Source of the DNA: Candidatus Omnitrophota bacterium
GTDB lineage: Bacteria; Omnitrophota; Gorgyraeia; Tantalellales; Tantalellaceae
Direction: 5' to 3'
DNA: 64,000 bases
NCBI GenBank assembly: GCA_014728045.1
Contig: WJMH01000018.1
Location: forward strand, 1-64,000
Position 1 is the first letter of the stretch. The number at the start of each line of letters is the position of its first letter. Both the position numbers and the translations under genes were made by a program. Under the pieces are notes generated by a model. That model made no database searches, was not told the origin of the DNA, and saw only the letters and a list, made by a program, of their open reading frames with translations. Shown one piece after another: positions 45,014-54,425 of the stretch.

Positions 45014-46794
45014 GAGGCCTCACCTTCCTGTGACCCGCCTTCGGCGGCGGTCCCTTCGGGAACCGGCTTTTTATCTTCTCCGGAAAGGATCCGGTCTATT
45101 TCCTCTTCCTGCTTCTTGAACTCGTCCGAGTCCCATTTCTTGTAATTCCAGTCAATGAACCGGTGCCTCAGGTTGTAGAAAAAGTCCCTTGCCTCTTTCT
45201 TGTTCTTGAAGGGGAATTCTTTGCCGAGAACTTCCACCACCTTGGCAAAAACGTATTTCTGGCGGTCTTCCTTGGTCGCCGCGTCAACTTCGTCAAACCC
45301 GTTCTGCTGCAGATAAACGTTATCAAGGAACTCGCTCTTAAGGTACACGGCAAAGTCCTCCAGGGAAGTGCCCTCCTCGCCTACCACTTTCATCATCTGG
45401 CTTACCGCGTTACCCTTTTGCAGGACACTTTTGGCCGTATCGATCTCATCCTGCGGGATAAAGCTCCTGTACTTGCTCCAGCTCTCCAGAGGGTCCACCG
45501 AAGGATATTTCCTGGCCTCTGCGCGTTCGCGCGAAAGACCGTGAAAAGCGCCGACCACCTTGAGGGTGCCCTGCGTGACCGGTTCCTCGAAATTACCTCC
45601 GGCGGGGCTCACCGTGCCTCCTATAGTAAGGCTGCCAATACTGTCGTCCTGGAGCTTGACGATGCCCGCTCTTTCGTAAAAACTGGCTATGCGCGACTCC
45701 AGATACGCCGGATAAGCCTCTTCCCCGGGTATCTCTTCCAGGCGGCCGGATATCTCTCTCATCGCCTGTGCCCATCTCGATGTTGAGTCGGCAAGAAGAA
45801 GAACGTTAAGCCCCATCTGGCGGTAATACTCCGCCAGGGTTGCGCCGGTGTAAACCGAGGACTCTCTTGCCGCGACAGGCATGGAGGAAGTGTTACATAT
45901 GATTATCGTCCTTTCCATAAGGGACCTTCCGGTCCTCGGATCGACCAGCTTGGGAAATTCGCGCAAGGTCTCAACGACCTCTCCCGCCCTTTCCCCGCAG
46001 GCGGCTATCAGTACTATGTCAACCTCCGCGTGCCGGCTGGTAATCTGCTGCAGGACGGTCTTGCCGGCACCGAAAGGACCGGGTATGCAGTAAGTGCCTC
46101 CCTTGGCCACCGGCACCAGAGTGTCTATTATCCGGATCTTGGTGATAAGAGGCTCTTTCGGTTCGAGTTTTTCCTTGAAAGCCTTTATGGGCATCTTGAC
46201 CGGCCAGTTAAAGGTCATGGTAAGGTCGATGGATTTGCCTTTATCGTCCTTTATTACGGCTATTTTCTTATCTATCGTGTATTTCCCTTTCGCGGCCACT
46301 TCTTCAACGGTATAATCCCCGGAAAGATAGAAGGGTACCATTATCTTGTGCTCAAAGATGCCTTCGGGCACCCAGCCGAGAACACTGCCTGCCTTTACTA
46401 TCTCACCCTTTTTCGCAAGGGGGGTGAACTCCCATTCCCTGTCGAAGGAAAGAGCGCTGAGCTCGACCCCAACAGGCAGGAAGAAACCGAACTGCTCGGC
46501 CAGCTCCGGGAGCGGGTTCTGCAGGCCGTCATATATCTGCGTGAGTATCCCCGGGCCCAGCTGCACCGAAAGCATCTCCCCGGAGAACTCCACCTCGTCC
46601 CCCACTTTAATACCCTTGGTATATTCAAAAACCTGCAGGAACGCCTTGTTCCCGGATATCTTAATGACCTCCGATTTCAGCCGCCTGTCCTGGCTCAGCA
46701 CGTAAGCCACCTCGTTCTGGATGATATTATCCTCGAACTCTACGGTGATCATATTCCCATTGATAGCGACGATCTTACCCGATTGCTTGCTCAT
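45010..46794 (-). CDS. ntpA: V-type ATPase catalytic subunit A
   Basis: A 594-residue catalytic subunit with the Walker A loop [11 protein letters not shown] near residue 237. It also has the non-homologous bulge domain that marks A subunits, and a Walker B region [21 protein letters not shown]. The C-terminal tail is extended and acidic. The enzyme can hydrolyse ATP to pump ions or run in reverse. It overlaps the DUF2764-type gene by 20 bp. Confidence 0.95.
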   Translation of the reverse strand: MSKQSGKIVAINGNMITVEFEDNIIQNEVAYVLSQDRRLKSEVIKISGNKAFLQVFEYTKGIKVGDEVEFSGEMLSVQLGPGILTQIYDGLQNPLPELAEQFGFFLPVGVELSALSFDREWEFTPLAKKGEIVKAGSVLGWVPEGIFEHKIMVPFYLSGDYTVEEVAAKGKYTIDKKIAVIKDDKGKSIDLTMTFNWPVKMPIKAFKEKLEPKEPLITKIRIIDTLVPVAKGGTYCIPGPFGAGKTVLQQITSRHAEVDIVLIAACGERAGEVVETLREFPKLVDPRTGRSLMERTIIICNTSSMPVAARESSVYTGATLAEYYRQMGLNVLLLADSTSRWAQAMREISGRLEEIPGEEAYPAYLESRIASFYERAGIVKLQDDSIGSLTIGGTVSPAGGNFEEPVTQGTLKVVGAFHGLSRERAEARKYPSVDPLESWSKYRSFIPQDEIDTAKSVLQKGNAVSQMMKVVGEEGTSLEDFAVYLKSEFLDNVYLQQNGFDEVDAATKEDRQKYVFAKVVEVLGKEFPFKNKKEARDFFYNLRHRFIDWNYKKWDSDEFKKQEEEIDRILSGEDKKPVPEGTAAEGGSQEGEAS

Positions 46795-47299
46795 AATCTA
46801 CCTCGCATAATTCGTAAAAATATCTTTCGCCTTTGTCCCTGTCGAAAGAGGCCAGCCTCTGGAGTATCTGAAGCTGGAGATAGTATATTACCAGACTGTT
46901 GATATCATAAAAGAACCCGGCGGCCTTCTCCTCCAGAAAGCGCCACCTTAACCTCTCGAACTCCTTTTCCATTAGAAGGGGATTCTCTTGCTCGGTAATG
47001 CTCTTAAGAGCGTTTTCGGCACGGAACTGCTCTCCGCTCTTGCGCGCTTTCCTGAAAAGCGCGAGGCTTTTCCTGAGCCGGCGGTCAAAAGAAAGCCATT
47101 CCGAGAGCACGGTTCCGCCTCCGGCACTTTCTCCGCCTCCGGAGATGTCCGCACTTTTTACCGTACGCATTTCCTCGTCGCTCAGCCATTTCCGGCATTC
47201 TTCCAGGAACGATGCGCTTGAAACAGGCGGCTCGTCTTCGAAGATGAGGTACGGCAACGATGCCACCAGATAGTAATGTTTATTCCGCATTCTCTTCAT
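46775..47299 (-). CDS. DUF2764-type protein of the V-ATPase operon
   Basis: A 174-residue protein starting YYLVASLPYLIFEDEPP a few residues in, rich in aromatic and acidic residues and mainly helical. It sits between E and A, where bacterial V-ATPase clusters of spirochetes, Bacteroidetes and relatives carry DUF2764 proteins. It probably takes the place of the missing C-type stalk subunit. This is inferred from its place and its YYLVASLPYL start. Confidence 0.75.
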   Translation of the reverse strand: MKRMRNKHYYLVASLPYLIFEDEPPVSSASFLEECRKWLSDEEMRTVKSADISGGGESAGGGTVLSEWLSFDRRLRKSLALFRKARKSGEQFRAENALKSITEQENPLLMEKEFERLRWRFLEEKAAGFFYDINSLVIYYLQLQILQRLASFDRDKGERYFYELCEVDYEQAIG

Positions 47300-47897
47300 C
47301 CGGGGTCAGGATCTCGGAGATCCTTGGGTTAAGATAGGCCTTGAAGGCTTCGGCGACGGCTTCATCGCTAAAGTCATAATAAGCGCTCCCTCCCTTCTCG
47401 CCTATACGGAAACCGTGCTCGACCTTTTCCGACGCCTTTATCACAAGACCCGTTTTCATCCGCTCTTGAAGCTCCTTAAGGAGAACCTGCTCCAGCTCGC
47501 GTTTATCCCCCTCACTAAGCAGTACCTCCACGTCGAAATTCCTGTCTTTTGTGATGCTTTCGGCAAGCTTGATCACCATTTTCTTGACGGTATCTGCGTT
47601 AAGCTGTTCCGAGACCGATCGCTTCATCACCGCATCGAACAGACTAACAATGCTCTGCCTCAGACCGAGCACCGCGTCGCGCGAAGCCTGCCTGAGGGCC
47701 GCCTTGCCGTTATTTAGCAGCTTCTCTGTCTCCTGTTCGGCTTTTTTTATCATGCGCTTTTTATCGTCCTGCGCGGATGTGATTATGGATCCGGCCTTCT
47801 GCTCCGCCTGGGCTATAATATCCGCAGCCTTTTTCTCGGCTTCCCCCACGCCTTCTTCCTTGATCTTCTCTATTATGCTTTTAAGTTCCATCTCCAT
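47280..47897 (-). CDS. ntpE: V-type ATPase subunit E (peripheral stalk)
   Basis: A 205-residue protein. The N-terminal half is a long charged helix (IIEKIKEEGVGEAEKKA and on, with Ala/Glu/Lys heptads) that forms the peripheral stalk. The C-terminal globular domain binds the head. It is the first gene of the operon. A strong ribosome site (AAAAGGAG) precedes the ATG, and a long dyad lies about 36 bp upstream. Confidence 0.88.
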   Translation of the reverse strand: MEMELKSIIEKIKEEGVGEAEKKAADIIAQAEQKAGSIITSAQDDKKRMIKKAEQETEKLLNNGKAALRQASRDAVLGLRQSIVSLFDAVMKRSVSEQLNADTVKKMVIKLAESITKDRNFDVEVLLSEGDKRELEQVLLKELQERMKTGLVIKASEKVEHGFRIGEKGGSAYYDFSDEAVAEAFKAYLNPRISEILTPDEENAE

Positions 47898-47932
47898 GGG
47901 TTTCTCCTTTTGAATGGGCCGTTCTCACGCCT

Positions 47933-47955
47933 TATTACTTATGGCATGAGTAATA
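47933..47955. promoter_or_regulatory. Long dyad upstream of the V-ATPase operon
   Basis: Arms TATTACTTATG and CATGAGTAATA, 11 bp with one mismatch, around a single G. The symmetric form and its position in the promoter region suggest an operator for a dimeric regulator. No well-matched promoter pair could be fixed beside it. Confidence 0.4.
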
Positions 47956-47986
47956 TTAATTAAGTCTGGTTCAGCGCTGTGATAAT

Positions 47987-48562
47987 TTATTTTCGGGATC
48001 CCGGTTTGACCAGAGGCACACCTTCCTGACAAAGAGGGCATTGGGCCTCTTCAAAAGTGGGAATATCCAATTTTATCAAGCTTTCGCATTTTATTCCACC
48101 AAAATCAATCCCGGATGTGCTTCTGTTGACCAGCGAAGCTATCCCCACCGGCTTAATGCTGTCCTGCCCCAGCAGGGAGACGACCTCCTTGACGGATCTG
48201 CCGGTGGTGAGAACATCTTCGGCTATAAGCACCTTGTTGCGGGGAGAGACCGAAAAACCCCGGCGTAAAGCCATCTTGCCGTCCTGGCCCCTCTCTGTGA
48301 ATATCGCTCTTGCCTTCAGGGCCCGGGCAAGCTCGTATGCCAGAACGATGCCCCCCATAGCGGGACCCACTACTACGTCCGGCGCGTCCGGACGGAACTT
48401 CATCGCGAGAGTTTCACATAATCTGGCCGCGATAACGGGGTTCTGAAGCACAAGAGCGCACTGCAGGTACGCCCCTGAATGCAGTCCGCTTGATAATTTA
48501 AAATGCCCCTGCTGGAAAGCACCGGTCTTTTTGAGCATATCCATTATTTCCATCTGTTGCAT
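47987..48562 (-). CDS. pyrE: Orotate phosphoribosyltransferase
   Basis: PyrE joins orotate to PRPP to give OMP. The 191-residue protein has GHFKLSSGLHS for orotate and pyrophosphate binding, GPAMGGIVLAY and the PRPP loop VLIAEDVLTTGRSV. A short C-terminal tail with a CPLC pair is present in this subgroup. It is the last gene of the pyr operon. Confidence 0.93.
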   Translation of the reverse strand: MQQMEIMDMLKKTGAFQQGHFKLSSGLHSGAYLQCALVLQNPVIAARLCETLAMKFRPDAPDVVVGPAMGGIVLAYELARALKARAIFTERGQDGKMALRRGFSVSPRNKVLIAEDVLTTGRSVKEVVSLLGQDSIKPVGIASLVNRSTSGIDFGGIKCESLIKLDIPTFEEAQCPLCQEGVPLVKPGSRK

Positions 48563-48582
48563 GAAAACCTCTTTTCTGGTTT

Positions 48583-49296
48583 TTAAGAACTCATGTCTTC
48601 AATTATCCGCTCCGCCGCGCGGGCCGGATCCTCCGCCTGGATCACGGGCCTGCCCACCACGATGTAATCGGCTCCCTTTTCGAGAGCCTCCTTCGGCGTG
48701 ACCACTCTTTTCTGGTCACCCGCCTCCGCCCATCCGGGACGCACCCCTGGTGTGACTATCACGAAATCCCTGCCGAACCTTTTCCTTATGGCCTCAGCCT
48801 CCCTTGCAGAGGCCACCACGCCATCCATGCCTGCTTCTTTCGCCTTTTCGGCCAGGCTGAGGACCTTCGACTGGACAGATCCGGAAAACCCCAAAGAGGC
48901 CATCTCCTGGCTGTCCATGCTGGTAAGCAGGGTAACCCCCAGTAAAAGCGGCTCTTCCTTGCCGGAGGATCTGGCCCCCTCCCTGGCGCCCTCTCTTGCC
49001 CGGCGCATCATTTTCGTTCCGCCAAGGCAGTGGAAATTCAGCATGAAAACACCTTTTGTCGCGGCGACATACGCGGCGTTGCTGACCGTATTAGGTATGT
49101 CATGGAACTTAAGGTCCAGGAAAACCTTTTTGCCGGCTTCTTCCAGCTTGTCCAGTATGGGAAGGCCGTACCCGGTAAAAGGCGCTATCCCTATCTTGAA
49201 AACATCAACAGCCGGTGAAAGCGCCCCTATAAGGCCTTCGGCTTCTTCGATGCTTTTCACGTCAAGCGCGACTATGAGCCTTTCCCGTGCCTGCAT
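48583..49296 (-). CDS. pyrF: Orotidine-5'-phosphate decarboxylase
   Basis: PyrF decarboxylates OMP to UMP. The 237-residue TIM-barrel protein starts with LIVALDV and holds the catalytic lysine-aspartate set in FLDLKFHDIPNTV near residue 60. VTPGVRPGW and VVGRPVIQAEDP mark the phosphate-binding end. The frame is open further upstream, but the ATG at 49296 matches the family start. It overlaps pyrD by 35 bp. Confidence 0.95.
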   Translation of the reverse strand: MQARERLIVALDVKSIEEAEGLIGALSPAVDVFKIGIAPFTGYGLPILDKLEEAGKKVFLDLKFHDIPNTVSNAAYVAATKGVFMLNFHCLGGTKMMRRAREGAREGARSSGKEEPLLLGVTLLTSMDSQEMASLGFSGSVQSKVLSLAEKAKEAGMDGVVASAREAEAIRKRFGRDFVIVTPGVRPGWAEAGDQKRVVTPKEALEKGADYIVVGRPVIQAEDPARAAERIIEDMSS

Positions 49297-50224
49297 TATC
49301 CTGCCTTTCCCGTAGTTTTCCCGTAAGATCGGAAGCTCTTGTGATTTCGTGCCTTTGCAGATACATTTCAAACTCGCCGAGCACCCTGATATAAGATGAA
49401 GGATCAATTAGGTTACTCGTCCCCAGCTGGACCGCGCTCGCGCCCGCGAGCATGAACTCGGCGACATCGGTACCTGTCATTATCCCGCCTATACCGATAA
49501 CGGGGATGCGCACCTTTTTGTAAGTGTCCCTGACCGCTTTCAAAGCCAGCGGCTTGATCGCCGGGCCGCTGAGGCCGCCGGTCATATTCCCCAACACGGG
49601 TCTCATCGTCTCGGCGTCAACAGACATACCCATGTAAGTATTGACGAGCGCTACCGCGTCCGCGCCGGCTTCCTCGACCGCTTTGGCTATTTCGGTGATG
49701 TCGGTCACGTTCGGTGTGAGTTTAGCTATAAGCGGACAGCCTGTTCTCTTTCTGACCGCCTTTATCACGGCGCTGCTCGTTCGGGCGTCCTGCGCGATCA
49801 GTGCGTATTTTTCCGTATCATGTCCTATGTTCGGGCATGAAAGGTTAACTTCAAGCGCGTCCGGCTCAAACTCCCCGGAAAGCTCCCCGGCGCAGCCGGC
49901 GAATTCATCTTTTTTCTCCCCGGCTATACTGGCGATCACTTTCGAGCCCGTCCCCCTCAGGAAAGGAAGCCTCTTCTTCTTGAAGTCTTCAATACCCTTG
50001 TTCTCGAGCCCGATGGAATTGAGCAGTCCCGAAGCGGTCTCAACGGTCCTGGGCGGAGGGTTGCCTTCCCTTTCCCGGAATGTTACCGTCTTGGCAACTA
50101 TCGCCCCCACTTTGGCAAGGTCCAGAAAATCCGCGAATTCCTCCCCGTAACCGAAGGTCCCTGAGGCAACCCAGAGAGGGTTGTCGAATATCTTATCGCC
50201 TATTTTTACCTTTAGATCCGTCAT
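49262..50224 (-). CDS. pyrD: Dihydroorotate dehydrogenase (class 1B catalytic subunit)
   Basis: A 320-residue FMN enzyme that oxidises dihydroorotate to orotate. It has ASGTFGYGEE near residue 20, NSIGLENKGI, the catalytic Cys loop NLSCPNIGHDTE and the flavin-binding GIGGIMTGTDVAEF and VQLGT segments. The Cys base is typical of class 1. With PyrK it forms the NAD-linked 1B enzyme. The start overlaps the pyrK stop by 1 bp. Confidence 0.95.
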   Translation of the reverse strand: MTDLKVKIGDKIFDNPLWVASGTFGYGEEFADFLDLAKVGAIVAKTVTFREREGNPPPRTVETASGLLNSIGLENKGIEDFKKKRLPFLRGTGSKVIASIAGEKKDEFAGCAGELSGEFEPDALEVNLSCPNIGHDTEKYALIAQDARTSSAVIKAVRKRTGCPLIAKLTPNVTDITEIAKAVEEAGADAVALVNTYMGMSVDAETMRPVLGNMTGGLSGPAIKPLALKAVRDTYKKVRIPVIGIGGIMTGTDVAEFMLAGASAVQLGTSNLIDPSSYIRVLGEFEMYLQRHEITRASDLTGKLRERQDNAGTGKAHSRA

Positions 50225-51042
50225 TATTTTTTGCTTTCAGCCTCCCAGTCGATCTCACCCGATATAAAGACAGGACCGTCCTTGCACACCAGCTTGTATC
50301 CCGAGCGTGTGCGAACGGCGCATCCCAGGCAGGCTCCTATCCCGCAGGCCATGTAAGCGTCAAGAGAGACCTGGGCGGGAATGCCGCACCCGGCGATCTG
50401 CCGTTCAAGCTCGGCCAAAAGGGGCCGGGGTCCGCAGGCGAATATCATCGACCTCGCAGGATCGATATCGCCTTTTTCGATATGTCCCCTGACCGGTTCG
50501 GTAACATACCCCTTGTGCCCGCACATTCCATCCTCGGTTGCAATATGCACTTTTATCCCCATCTTTTCCAGTTCCTCCGTGCAGATCACGTGCTCGGATA
50601 TGCAGGTCCCGAAAAAGACCTCGACCCGGCTTCCTCCTGATAAGAGTTCTTCCGCCAGGGCGAATAGCGGGGCTATCCCGTGCCCGCCCGCCACCAGGAC
50701 CGCCCTGGTATAATCCCCGCACCGAAAAGCCTCAAGGTCAAAGCCGTTACCCAAAGGCCCCACAAGATCCAGTTCTTCTCCGGAAACCCTCCGGCTTAAA
50801 ACAGAAGTGGCCGTGCCCACGACCTTGTAGAGAAGATCGATGCCTTTTTTCTTTATCCTGTGCACTCCAAGAGGTATCCTGAGAAGCGGGTCGGTCCCCA
50901 GTTCCCTGACCTTGCAGGTGACGAACTGTCCAGGGCGTGAATTTTCCGCGAGAAAAGGCTGCTCCAGTTCCATAGCGAAGTGGTCTGGCGCCACCTGCTT
51001 ATTGGAGAGTATCCTAGCTTTTACCGTTCTTTTGGTCTTCAT
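50224..51042 (-). CDS. pyrK: Dihydroorotate dehydrogenase electron-transfer subunit
   Basis: A 272-residue protein of the ferredoxin-NADP reductase fold. It holds FAD (RIPLGVHRIK segment) and a C-terminal [2Fe-2S] site in ACGIGACLGCAV with a fourth Cys in KLVCKDGP. It passes electrons from PyrD to NAD+. It overlaps the Mut7-C gene by 29 bp and pyrD by 1 bp. Confidence 0.95.
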   Translation of the reverse strand: MKTKRTVKARILSNKQVAPDHFAMELEQPFLAENSRPGQFVTCKVRELGTDPLLRIPLGVHRIKKKGIDLLYKVVGTATSVLSRRVSGEELDLVGPLGNGFDLEAFRCGDYTRAVLVAGGHGIAPLFALAEELLSGGSRVEVFFGTCISEHVICTEELEKMGIKVHIATEDGMCGHKGYVTEPVRGHIEKGDIDPARSMIFACGPRPLLAELERQIAGCGIPAQVSLDAYMACGIGACLGCAVRTRSGYKLVCKDGPVFISGEIDWEAESKK

Positions 51043-51517
51043 CAGATCCCTGTTCCTCTATTCCGTGCTTTTCGAGCCAGCCGGTAACCATATCCCAGTG
51101 GCTGCCTTTCCAGAAGATTTTATCACACTCCGGACATTGTTTGAACTGTTTGTGCGTCCGGTATACATATTCGGGAACCCTGCCCTTTACCTTTTCCTTC
51201 TCCACCGGTTCAAGAGGACTGTTGCATTCCACGCAGATGCGGAACATATCCTCTTCGCTGAAAGAAAGGCCGAGCGATCCGGTTACCTGTTCGAGCTGGT
51301 CCTCCACGTGGTCGTGTTCGATGATCACGTCCTTTATCCCTTTGTATTTTTCAAGGTCCGCCTGCCGGGTGAGGAGGATCCTTTTCTCCCTCAGAGCCCT
51401 TATAACCAGACCCGCCACGTCACTATCCCGGTAATAGACGCTGTCGTATCCCAGGATGCGGAGCCATTTGGCAAGCTTGCCCAGTTCTTTCGTAACGATG
51501 AACTTTTCTTTGCGCAT
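51014..51517 (-). CDS. Mut7-C / DUF82 PIN-like RNase with zinc ribbon
   Basis: A 167-residue protein. The N-terminal Mut7-C (DUF82) region has KLAKWLRILGYDSVYYRDS, where Asp is a likely metal ligand, and RILLTRQADL. A zinc ribbon follows: CVECNSPL and CPECDKIFWKGSHW. PIN-like Mut7-C proteins are thought to act on RNA. It is embedded in the pyr operon between pyrC and pyrK, with overlap to pyrK. Its role there is unknown. Confidence 0.85.
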   Translation of the reverse strand: MRKEKFIVTKELGKLAKWLRILGYDSVYYRDSDVAGLVIRALREKRILLTRQADLEKYKGIKDVIIEHDHVEDQLEQVTGSLGLSFSEEDMFRICVECNSPLEPVEKEKVKGRVPEYVYRTHKQFKQCPECDKIFWKGSHWDMVTGWLEKHGIEEQGSDEDQKNGKS

Positions 51518-51530
51518 CTTCGCCTCGGGT

Positions 51531-52817
51531 TCACGCGGGAACTCCGTCCCTTATCACCACTCTGCCGCCGACGATAACGTCGGTAACGGCCGCTTTCATG
51601 GTCTCTCCCACAAAGGGAGAGTTGCGTGAAAGGGACCTTATCCTTTCGGTTGTATACACCCACTCCGCCTCAGGGTCTATGATCGTTATATCCGCCGGGG
51701 AACCTTCGGTCAAAGTACCTCTTTGGTATTTGAGGATCTTCGCGGGGTTCGCCGCAAGCTTACCGATAAGCCCCTCCCAGTCAAGGTATCCCTCGTTCAC
51801 CAGGTTCATGACAGAAAGGGATAACGCTGTTTCCAGCCCGATCATCCCGAACGGCGCATAATCGTATTCCCTCTCTTTTTCGTTATCCAGATGCGGTGCA
51901 TGATCGGTCGCTATGACATCTATGGTGCCGTCCTTCAAAGCTTTCTTGATCGCGCTTACGTCATCGGCCGAACGCAGCGGCGGGTTGACTTTGGTGTTCG
52001 CGTCAAACCCTCTTACATCTTCCTCGGTGAGAGAGAAGTGATGAGGGGTGACCTCCGATGTGACCTTAACCCCTCTTTTTTTCGCCTGCCTTATGGCCTC
52101 AACGCTTTCTTTCGCGGATACATGCGCGATGTGCAGCCTTGCCCCGGCAAGCTCCGCCAGGCGTATATCCCTCTCTACCATCGTCGTCTCGGCTTCGGCG
52201 GGTATGGGTTTCATCCCCAATACCGTCGAGCAGTAACCTTCGTTCATGACCCCTCCGGCGGCCAGAGCTTTGTCCTCGCAGTGGGAAATAACCAGAAGAT
52301 CCACCATGGCGGCGTATTCAAGAGCTCTTCTCATAAGTTCAGCGTCCCTTACCGAATCCCCGTCATCAGATACCGCAAGGCAGCCGGCTTTTTTCAGCTC
52401 GGCCATCTCGGTAAGTTCCTCTCCCCTGCGCCCCTTGGTGATCGTGCCTACTGGAAGAAGATTGGAAAGCTTCGCCTCCCTCGCCTTATCAAGAAGGAAT
52501 CTTACATTCGCCTCACCATCACAGGCAGGCTCGGTATTCGGCATGGCGCAGACGGAAGTGAACCCGCCACTTGCCGCGGCCAGAAGACCCGTCTCGATCG
52601 TTTCCTTATCTTCCCGGCCAGGCTCTCTTAAATGCGTATGCATATCTATGAGTCCCGGTACCACTAGACGCCCTTTAGCATCAATGATGGTGGAGGGCTT
52701 TTCCTTTATTTCGGAGGATATTTTAACTACAATCCCATCTTTTACCAAAATACTGGTCTTTTTCTTTATTCCGCCTGCCGGGTCAATCATCTTTCCGTTC
52801 TTTATTAAAATCTTCAT
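51531..52817 (-). CDS. pyrC: Dihydroorotase
   Basis: PyrC closes carbamoyl-aspartate to dihydroorotate. The 428-residue amidohydrolase of type I has the zinc motif DMHTHLREPG near residue 58, VISHCEDK and LHIAHVSAKES histidines, and the final metal Asp in VIATDHAPH. A pyrC with the full HxH and Asp set should be active on its own. The ATG has GGAG upstream; it lies 74 bp from pyrB. Confidence 0.95.
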   Translation of the reverse strand: MKILIKNGKMIDPAGGIKKKTSILVKDGIVVKISSEIKEKPSTIIDAKGRLVVPGLIDMHTHLREPGREDKETIETGLLAAASGGFTSVCAMPNTEPACDGEANVRFLLDKAREAKLSNLLPVGTITKGRRGEELTEMAELKKAGCLAVSDDGDSVRDAELMRRALEYAAMVDLLVISHCEDKALAAGGVMNEGYCSTVLGMKPIPAEAETTMVERDIRLAELAGARLHIAHVSAKESVEAIRQAKKRGVKVTSEVTPHHFSLTEEDVRGFDANTKVNPPLRSADDVSAIKKALKDGTIDVIATDHAPHLDNEKEREYDYAPFGMIGLETALSLSVMNLVNEGYLDWEGLIGKLAANPAKILKYQRGTLTEGSPADITIIDPEAEWVYTTERIRSLSRNSPFVGETMKAAVTDVIVGGRVVIRDGVPA

Positions 52818-52891
52818 CTTTTCTCCATTTAAGTCGTATTTTTAATGCTTTTTAGGGTTTATGTTGTCAGTTTTGCCATTATATCAAAATA

Positions 52892-53848
52892 CTACTCCAC
52901 TTCCTCGCCCTTTATTTGGCTTAGCAGGAAAAGCACGGCCATGCGCACCGCGACACCGTTGGTAACCTGTGAAAGAATGACGGAATGTTCGCTGTCGGCG
53001 ACATCCTGACTCAGCTCAACTCCCCTGTTAATCGGACCGGGGTGCATGATAAGAAGTTCCTTCCGGGCGTATTTGGCAAGCACCTGCCTCGTTATCCCGT
53101 AGTTCTGTATATACTCCCTTATGCTGGGGAAAAGACCCTTCGTCTGTCTTTCCAGCTGTATGCGCAGCACGTTTATAACATCCGCCTTCTCAAGGGCTTC
53201 CCTCAGGTCGTAGGTCACCTTAACACCCATTTTCTCGATCTGGACCGGCATGAAGGTCTTCGGACCGCACACGGTTACCCTCGCGCCCAGCTTCGTAAGG
53301 GCCCAGATATTACTTCTTGCCACGCGCGAATGTGATATATCCCCTATTATGCTTACGTTGAGGCCTTTTATTCTTCCAAGCTCTTCCTGGATCGTGAATC
53401 CGTCAAGAAGGGCCTGCGTGGGGTGTTCGTGCGCACCGTCACCTGCATTGATCACCGAGGCGTTCACGCATTTTGACAGAAAGTGCGGGGCCCCGGGGCA
53501 GCTGTGGCGCATGACGATCATGTCAATGTTCATCGCCTCTATGTTCTTGGCCGTGTCTTTAAGCGTCTCTCCTTTGAGAAAACTGGAGGATGAAGCCGTG
53601 ACGTTAAGGGTATCCGCGCTCAGCCTTTTCGCGGCCAGCTCGAACGACGACCTGGTCCTGGTGGACGGTTCGCAGAAAAGGTTCACTATGGTCCGTCCCC
53701 TCAGGGTCGGAACCTTTGGGATGGGCCGCTTTATGACCTCCTTGAACCCTTTTGCCTGATCAAGGATAAGGGAGATCTCCTGCGGGGAAAGATCCTCTAT
53801 CCCCAAGAGGTTTTTCTTCGTCCATTGTATCTGTGTTCTCTTTTTCAT
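52892..53848 (-). CDS. pyrB: Aspartate carbamoyltransferase catalytic subunit
   Basis: A 318-residue transferase making carbamoyl-aspartate. It has the phosphate loop EPSTRTRSSFE near residue 58, MRHSCPGAPHFL, DGAHEHPTQALLD and the aspartate-side HPGPINRGVEL. No pyrI regulatory gene is present; feedback here is more likely through PyrR at the leader. Confidence 0.95.
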   Translation of the reverse strand: MKKRTQIQWTKKNLLGIEDLSPQEISLILDQAKGFKEVIKRPIPKVPTLRGRTIVNLFCEPSTRTRSSFELAAKRLSADTLNVTASSSSFLKGETLKDTAKNIEAMNIDMIVMRHSCPGAPHFLSKCVNASVINAGDGAHEHPTQALLDGFTIQEELGRIKGLNVSIIGDISHSRVARSNIWALTKLGARVTVCGPKTFMPVQIEKMGVKVTYDLREALEKADVINVLRIQLERQTKGLFPSIREYIQNYGITRQVLAKYARKELLIMHPGPINRGVELSQDVADSEHSVILSQVTNGVAVRMAVLFLLSQIKGEEVE

Positions 53849-53864
53849 CGGATCCTGCCCTCGT

Positions 53865-54416
53865 CTATTTGCTTTCTTCCTCCATGACGACCACTTCTTC
53901 CTCTTCGTCTACCTCCCTGACCCTGACCTCAACGCTCTCCCGGGTGGTAGTAGGTATGTTCTTACCCACGAAATCCGGCCTTATGGGAAGCTCCCTGTGT
54001 CCCCTGTCGATCAGCACCGCCAGCTGTATGTTGGCCGGTCGTCCGAAATCCACCAGTTCCGACAAGGCGCATCTAACGGTCCTTCCGGTGAAAAGCACGT
54101 CATCGACAAGTATTATCTTCTTGGCGGTGATATCGAAGTCTATCTCCGTGGCCCGCAGGACGGGCTGCTCGGCCACCTCCGTAAGGTCATCCCTGTAAAG
54201 GGTTATATCCAGCGCACCCACCGGGACCTCTTCTCCGGCGATCTCTTTCAGGTTGGCCGCTATCCGTTCGGCAAGATACGCTCCCCGCGAGCGGATGCCT
54301 ATTACCACCAGGCTTTCCACCCCCTGGTTCTTTTCGAGGATCTCGTGAGAAAGCCTCTGGAGGGCCTTTTTTATCCCCCCTTTGTCCAGCACGGTCGCTT
54401 TTTTCTTAAGATTCAT
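53865..54416 (-). CDS. pyrR: PyrR pyrimidine operon regulator / uracil phosphoribosyltransferase
   Basis: A 183-residue PyrR with RGAYLAERIA, the PRPP-binding loop IILVDDVLFTGRTVR and the C-terminal DRGHRELPIRPDFVGKNIPT typical of the family. PyrR binds pyr mRNA when UMP is high and lowers expression. It lies first in the operon behind the leader described at 54.42-54.60 kb. GGAAGAG precedes its ATG, directly after the leader ORF stop. A short acidic C-terminal tail (DEEEEVVVMEEE) extends beyond the usual end. Confidence 0.95.
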   Translation of the reverse strand: MNLKKKATVLDKGGIKKALQRLSHEILEKNQGVESLVVIGIRSRGAYLAERIAANLKEIAGEEVPVGALDITLYRDDLTEVAEQPVLRATEIDFDITAKKIILVDDVLFTGRTVRCALSELVDFGRPANIQLAVLIDRGHRELPIRPDFVGKNIPTTTRESVEVRVREVDEEEEVVVMEEESK

Positions 54417-54425
54417 CTCTTCCTG

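Noticed and set aside
45010-46794. Subunit A as an F1 ATPase or flagellar ATPase
   Set aside because: The long bulge domain, the [11 protein letters not shown] loop and the neighbouring B, D, E, I and K genes fit only a V/A-type ATPase.
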